Positions 15,914 to 19,245 of a stretch of 19,245 bases of DNA are shown here, in pieces (the stretch's first letter is position 1; each line of letters starts with the position of its first letter). The stretch covers positions 1 through 19,245 of the forward strand of contig JAEWCK010000345.1 in NCBI GenBank assembly GCA_023390675.1, in the 5' to 3' direction. Origin of the DNA: Pseudomonadota bacterium (GTDB lineage Bacteria > Pseudomonadota > Alphaproteobacteria > Sphingomonadales > Sphingomonadaceae). Made by a program: the position numbers and the translations under genes. The notes below the pieces were generated by a model that was given only the letters and a program-made list of their open reading frames with translations, was not told the DNA's origin and ran no database searches.

Positions 15914-16446
15914 TCGATCAGGCCCAGCACCGACAGGGCGAGAAACACCGAATAGAGCCCGGCGGTTAACCAAAGCCCCTTCAGCCCGAAGAGCGGCACC
16001 GCAAGCAGGTCGGCGACGATCCACAGCACCCAGCATTCCCAGTTGCGGCGCGACTGGAGGATCTGCGCGGCGATGCTGAGCACAGCGATGCCGCCGTCCC
16101 ACCACGGATAAGCGGCGTCGGTATAGCGGTGCATCGCATAGCCCCAGATCGCCGTGACAACTGCGCAGCCGGCGAGCCATGCCATTCGCGCTCCGTTGTC
16201 CAGCGTCTCGACCCGCACCTCTCCGGCCTCAGCCCGCGAGCGCGCCCAGTTGGCCCAGCCATAGACGTTCACCACGAGGAAGAAGAGCTGGAGCAGCGCG
16301 TCGCTGTAGAGCTTCTCGTCGAAGAAGATCCACGCGTAGAGCGCGACCATCGCCAGCGCGAACGGATAGTTCCACATGCTCCGCCGCACGACGAGCGCAA
16401 CGTTGACCAGCCCGAGCAGGGAGGCGATGACTTCGATCGGGCTCAC
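15895..16446 (-). CDS. pnuC: Nicotinamide riboside transporter PnuC
   Basis: A 183-aa inner-membrane protein with about six or seven hydrophobic helices. Family motifs: RRSMWNYPFALAMVALYAW (residues about 21-39; WNYPFA is characteristic), YSDALLQLFFLVVNVYGW, and WWDGGIAVLSIAAQIL (about 118-133) followed by NWECWVLWIVADLLAVPLFG. PnuC carries nicotinamide riboside by facilitated diffusion, and uptake is driven by phosphorylation inside, the role of the overlapping kinase gene. The start is GTG at 16446, with AGGGG seven bases ahead. It diverges from the ferredoxin-NADP reductase gene across 67 bases. No NadR-repressor or NiaR-type site was recognised upstream. Confidence 0.92.
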   Translation of the reverse strand: MSPIEVIASLLGLVNVALVVRRSMWNYPFALAMVALYAWIFFDEKLYSDALLQLFFLVVNVYGWANWARSRAEAGEVRVETLDNGARMAWLAGCAVVTAIWGYAMHRYTDAAYPWWDGGIAVLSIAAQILQSRRNWECWVLWIVADLLAVPLFGLKGLWLTAGLYSVFLALSVLGLIEWKRAK

Positions 16447-16513
16447 GCGCGCGCCCCTAGCAGCGCGCCCTGCCCCGCGCTAGGCTTCACGAAAGTACCG
16501 GAGGGAGAGGCCC

Positions 16514-17812
16514 ATGCGCCATATCGCCGTGATCGGATCGGGGCCTGCGGGCTATTATACCGCCGAGGCCTGCCAGAAGACCTTCGGCGATCAGGTGCGC
16601 GTCGACATCATTGACCGGCTTCCCGTCCCGTTCGGACTGATCCGCACCGGCGTCGCCCCCGATCACCAGTCGATCAAGGGCGTGTCGCGGCGCTACGAGG
16701 CGGTGGCGCTCACTGACAATGTGCGGTTCGTGGGCAACGTGACGATCGGCAAGGACGTGTCGATCGACGAGTTGCGCGACCTCTACGACGCCGTCGTCCT
16801 CGCGACCGGCGCGCCGCACGACCGCAAGCTCGGAATTCCCGGCGACGACTTGCCCGGCGTGGTCGGATCGGCGGCATTCGTGGGCTGGTATAACGGCCAT
16901 CCCGATTTCGCCGGGCTCGGCCCGGTGCTCGACGGACCCGGCGCCGTGGTGATCGGCAACGGCAATGTCGCGCTCGACGTCGCCCGCATCCTCGCCAAGG
17001 CCGAGACCGAGTTCGACGGGTCGGACATCGTTGCGCACGCGCTCACGTCGCTGCGCGGCGCGAAGCTCGCCACGATCACGATTCTCGGCCGCCGCGGCCC
17101 GCACCAGATCGCAATGACGCCCAAGGAGCTGGGCGAGCTGGGCGAACTCAGCCGCGCGGTTCCCTTAGTCGACCCCGCGGACCTGCCGCCCGAAGGCGAC
17201 GACGCGCTGCTCGAGCCGGGGCAGCGCAAATCGGTCAATCACCTTCGCCACTTCGCTACCATGGCCGCCGACAAGCCGATCCGCATCGTCTTCGATTTCT
17301 TCGCGATGCCTGTCGCGATCGAGGGCGACGGCAAGGTCGAGCGTGTGCTCGTCGAGCGGACGAAGCTCGACGAAGGCGGCGCGGCGGTCGGCACCGGCGA
17401 CATCTACGAAATCCCCGCCAGCCTCGTGGTAAGCTGCATCGGCTATCGCACCCCGCCAATCGAAGGCGTCCCATATGACGACCGCGCGGGCCGCTTCGCA
17501 AACGACGAAGGCCGCGTGCTCCCCGGCCTCTATGCGGTCGGCTGGGCGCGGCGCGGGCCGACGGGAACGATCGGCACCAACCGCCCCGACGGCTTCGCGA
17601 TCGCCGAAAAGATCGCCGAGGATATCGGCGAAGGGGCGGGCAAGCAGGGCCGCCCGGGGCTCGACGCGCTGCTGGAAAGGCGCGGCGTCGAGCTCGTCAC
17701 GTTCCGCGACTGGCAGAAGATCGACACGGCCGAGATCGCCGCGGCGCGCGCCGGTTCCCCCCGCGAGAAATTCACGTCGATCGACGCGATGCTCGAAGCG
17801 CGCAAAAGCTGA
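16514..17812 (+). CDS. Ferredoxin/adrenodoxin-NADP+ reductase (FprA type)
   Basis: A 432-aa FAD flavoprotein of the adrenodoxin-reductase class that passes electrons between NADPH and ferredoxin. The FAD loop is IGSGPAGYYTAEAC (7-20). The class motif VPFGLIRTGVAPDHQSIKGV (38-57) is clear. The NADP-binding fold begins VVIGNGNVALDVARILA (about 145-161), and ILGRRGPHQIAMTPKE follows. The FAD-contacting C-terminal motif is YAVGWARRGPTGTIGTNRPD. Length and order match FprA-like enzymes. The ATG at 16514 has an excellent ribosome site (GGAGGGAGAGG, 16500-16510). Alphaproteobacteria use such reductases with ferredoxins that feed P450s and iron-sulfur assembly; no partner lies nearby, so the ferredoxin is unknown. 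Confidence 0.93.
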   Translation: MRHIAVIGSGPAGYYTAEACQKTFGDQVRVDIIDRLPVPFGLIRTGVAPDHQSIKGVSRRYEAVALTDNVRFVGNVTIGKDVSIDELRDLYDAVVLATGAPHDRKLGIPGDDLPGVVGSAAFVGWYNGHPDFAGLGPVLDGPGAVVIGNGNVALDVARILAKAETEFDGSDIVAHALTSLRGAKLATITILGRRGPHQIAMTPKELGELGELSRAVPLVDPADLPPEGDDALLEPGQRKSVNHLRHFATMAADKPIRIVFDFFAMPVAIEGDGKVERVLVERTKLDEGGAAVGTGDIYEIPASLVVSCIGYRTPPIEGVPYDDRAGRFANDEGRVLPGLYAVGWARRGPTGTIGTNRPDGFAIAEKIAEDIGEGAGKQGRPGLDALLERRGVELVTFRDWQKIDTAEIAAARAGSPREKFTSIDAMLEARKS

Positions 17813-17822
17813 AACTCGCGGG

Positions 17823-17850
17823 TTGCGCGACTCCCGGCGGCTGGTTATAG
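17823..17850 (+). promoter_or_regulatory. Candidate sigma-70 promoter of tRNA-Pro
   Basis: TTGCGC (17823-17828), 16 bases, then TTATAG (17845-17850), lies about 43 bases before the tRNA and just after the end of the reductase gene. The spacing is acceptable, but the -35 matches the consensus only in TTG. Confidence 0.4.
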
Positions 17851-17892
17851 GCCGCCCCTCGCGGTCCGGGCTCGCCTGGAAGACGCGCCGGT

Positions 17893-17969
17893 CGGGGAAT
17901 AGCTCAGCCTGGTAGAGCACTGTGTTCGGGACGCAGGGGCCGGAGGTTCGAATCCTCTTTCCCCGACCA
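17893..17969 (+). tRNA. tRNA-Pro (anticodon CGG)
   Basis: Folded by hand. Acceptor CGGGGAA/TTCCCCG, D-arm GCTC-AGCCTGGTA-GAGC, anticodon arm CTGTG-TTCGGGA-CGCAG with anticodon CGG at positions 34-36, variable loop GGGCC, T-arm GGAGG-TTCGAAT-CCTCT, then discriminator A and an encoded CCA. All stems pair (one G-U at the T-stem base, one U-G in the anticodon stem). Length is 77 bases. CGG reads the CCG proline codon, which is abundant in this DNA. No rho-independent terminator follows; the galactanase gene ends 20 bases on from the other strand. Confidence 0.96.
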
Positions 17970-17989
17970 TTATCTCCCGCTTTTGAATG

Positions 17990-19105
17990 TCAGGGCCGCT
18001 TGTAGCGGTGCTTGAGAAAATCGAGCACCGGCAGCGCTTCGTGTTGCCGGTAATCGAACCAGGCGGCATTCTCCCAGTTCGACCCCTGCCCCCAGCGCGT
18101 CTTGCATCGGGTCGAGACCCAATAGGGCTCCCAATAAATCATCCCGATCCCGCCCGCGTCGATCGTGCGCCGGGTCAAGTCGATCATGTACGCGCGCTGC
18201 CCCGCGGGCGTGGCGGGATAGCCGGGCTCGAGCCCGTCCTCGCCGAGCAGGTTGGGCGAGGCGTCCTGCGCTTCGAGCGTGAAGGGGTAGGCGGTCTCGA
18301 CGACGATCACGTCCGCGCCGAACTTGGCCTTCGCCGCCGCAACGGTCTCGCCCAACTGCTCCGGCGTCCATTTGGACCATTTTCCGTAATAGCTGATCCC
18401 GATCACGTCATAGCCGCGCACCCCGGCCACGGCAGCCGCTTCGAACCAGGGCATCACATTCTCGGGCTGGGCGATATGGAGCATAATCCGCGGGTTGCGC
18501 GAGGCAGTGCGGCCCACTTCGCGCACCGCGGCGATCCCGGCGTTGAACAGCCGCGCGTTGCGCGTCCAGTCGATCGGCTTGCCGCCCTTGCCCGCGAGCA
18601 GCTCGGGATTGGTCTCGTTGCCGACCTGCACCATCTCGGGCATCGCGCCGTCGCGGTTCAGCCGGGTCAGGATGTCGACAGTGTAGTCGTGCAGCGCCTT
18701 GGCCTGCGCTTCGGGGTCCAGTCCTTGCCACGCGGCCGGGGCGATCTGCTTGTCGCCGTCCGCCCAATCGTCCGAATAATGGAAGTCGAGCAGCACCTGC
18801 AGCCCGGCGGCCCGCGCGCGACGGATCGTCTTGAGCACGTCAGTGTAGCCGCTGTACGGTGTCCACTTCGCGTCGTTCCAGATGCGCACGCGGACCATAG
18901 TGCCGCCGGCCGCGGCCAGCAGCCTGAACGGATCGACTTGCCTGCCCTTTCTGCGGAAGACCGCGCCGCAATCCTCCATCTCGTTCACGTACGAAAGATC
19001 GGCGCCGAGATAGAGCCCGCCCTTCGGCTTGGGCGCCAGCGGGACTTCCTGCGCCACTGCGCCCGTGCAGAGTGGCATCGCGAGCATCGTCAGCAGCCTG
19101 CGCAT
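17990..19105 (-). CDS. Secreted arabinogalactan endo-beta-1,4-galactanase (GH53)
   Basis: A 371-aa enzyme expected to cut beta-1,4-galactan side chains of pectin. It has a signal peptide (MRRLLTMLAMPLCTGAVAQE, cleavage likely after AVA or AQ), so it is periplasmic or extracellular. GH53 motifs: YLGADLSYVNEMEDCG (32-47), VRVRIWNDAK, LLDFHYSDDWAD (105-116), the acid/base Glu164 in VQVGNETNPE, and the nucleophile Glu270 in VVETAYPF. GIGMIYWEPYWV lies near the end. The ATG at 19105 has a strong ribosome site (GGAGGAG) and gives a clean signal peptide; the longer frame to 19213 runs through a terminator. It stands alone, with no sugar transporter or regulator seen in the window; its upstream neighbour, the permease, is terminated before it. 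Confidence 0.94.
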   Translation of the reverse strand: MRRLLTMLAMPLCTGAVAQEVPLAPKPKGGLYLGADLSYVNEMEDCGAVFRRKGRQVDPFRLLAAAGGTMVRVRIWNDAKWTPYSGYTDVLKTIRRARAAGLQVLLDFHYSDDWADGDKQIAPAAWQGLDPEAQAKALHDYTVDILTRLNRDGAMPEMVQVGNETNPELLAGKGGKPIDWTRNARLFNAGIAAVREVGRTASRNPRIMLHIAQPENVMPWFEAAAVAGVRGYDVIGISYYGKWSKWTPEQLGETVAAAKAKFGADVIVVETAYPFTLEAQDASPNLLGEDGLEPGYPATPAGQRAYMIDLTRRTIDAGGIGMIYWEPYWVSTRCKTRWGQGSNWENAAWFDYRQHEALPVLDFLKHRYKRP

Positions 19106-19135
19106 CGAAATCTCCTCCGCGCGCAGCATAGGCGC

Positions 19136-19169
19136 AAAAAAGCGGGCGGGAAGTCGCCTTCCCGCCCGC
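19136..19169 (-). terminator. Strong intrinsic terminator of the upstream permease gene
   Basis: On the minus strand a perfect 12-bp stem (GCGGGCGGGAAG with CTTCCCGCCCGC, 19142-19153 and 19158-19169) with a 4-base loop is followed by six T (19141-19136). It ends transcription of the gene whose stop is at 19196-19194, before the galactanase starts at 19105. Confidence 0.92.
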
Positions 19170-19193
19170 CCGGATATGCCTCGCGCGACGCGC

Positions 19194-19245
19194 CTACTCG
19201 TAGCGCAGGGCATATACCGGATTGGTGCGCGCCACGCGGAACGCG
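19194..19245 (-). CDS. C-terminal end of a probable ABC transporter permease (MacB/FtsX type), partial
   Basis: The last 16 codons read AFRVARTNPVYALRYE and then TAG at 19196-19194. The ending, an Asn-Pro followed by x-x-ALRYE, is typical of MacB/FtsX-type permeases of the lipoprotein or macrolide export class. The start lies outside the window. A 12-bp intrinsic terminator follows 25 bases after the stop. Too little is visible to name the protein. Confidence 0.6.
   Translation of the reverse strand, partial: AFRVARTNPVYALRYE

Noticed and set aside
17845..18069. Minus-strand ORF with GERGFEPPAPASRTQCSTRL
   Set aside because: This is the well-known false translation of the antisense of a tRNA gene, here tRNA-Pro at 17893-17969.

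Overview
The window reads as chromosomal DNA from a GC-rich alphaproteobacterium, most likely a sphingomonad. This is an inference from gene content, codon style and family resemblance; no search was possible. The exception is the first ~378 bases. They encode part of a nicotinamidase (PncA) with strongly actinobacterial wording and even higher GC, and they meet the rest of the window at a run of 15 C (379-393). I read this as an assembly or contamination junction.

Layout. 416-3271 (minus): a secreted gluzincin-type metalloprotease with a helical-repeat tail, a small hypothetical protein and a PAPS-dependent sulfotransferase. 3419-5534 (plus): three overlapping genes, DUF1993, a PanE/ApbA-like ketopantoate reductase and a TauE/SafE permease. 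This run meets the next operon tail to tail at a shared CTAG, where both strands read TAG. 5531-8637 (minus): heme oxygenase and bacteriophytochrome, joined by a TAGTG stop/start overlap. The first enzyme makes biliverdin; the second binds it and signals through an HWE kinase domain and its own receiver domain. 8814-10417 (plus): two proteins without a recognised function, one with a protease- or transglutaminase-like Cys/His/Asp pattern and one with a likely N-terminal HTH.

About 10420-12400 is an accessory patch of visibly lower GC (a hand-counted 60-base line at 10501 has 27 G/C, against 44 in the line at 12961 inside lepA). It holds a two-gene minus-strand operon with a 4-bp ATGA overlap: an unrecognised 131-aa protein followed by a DUF3883-type PD-(D/E)XK nuclease. 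It also holds a possible orphan ORF flanked by inverted repeats. This patch is the best candidate for an undescribed system, probably defence.

12455-19245 returns to core genes: a small membrane-anchored protein, lepA, a DUF72 protein, a PnuC plus single-domain NadR-like kinase pair for nicotinamide riboside salvage, an adrenodoxin-reductase-type ferredoxin-NADP reductase, tRNA-Pro(CGG), a secreted GH53 endo-galactanase, a strong intrinsic terminator, and the last codons of what looks like an ABC permease of the MacB/FtsX type.
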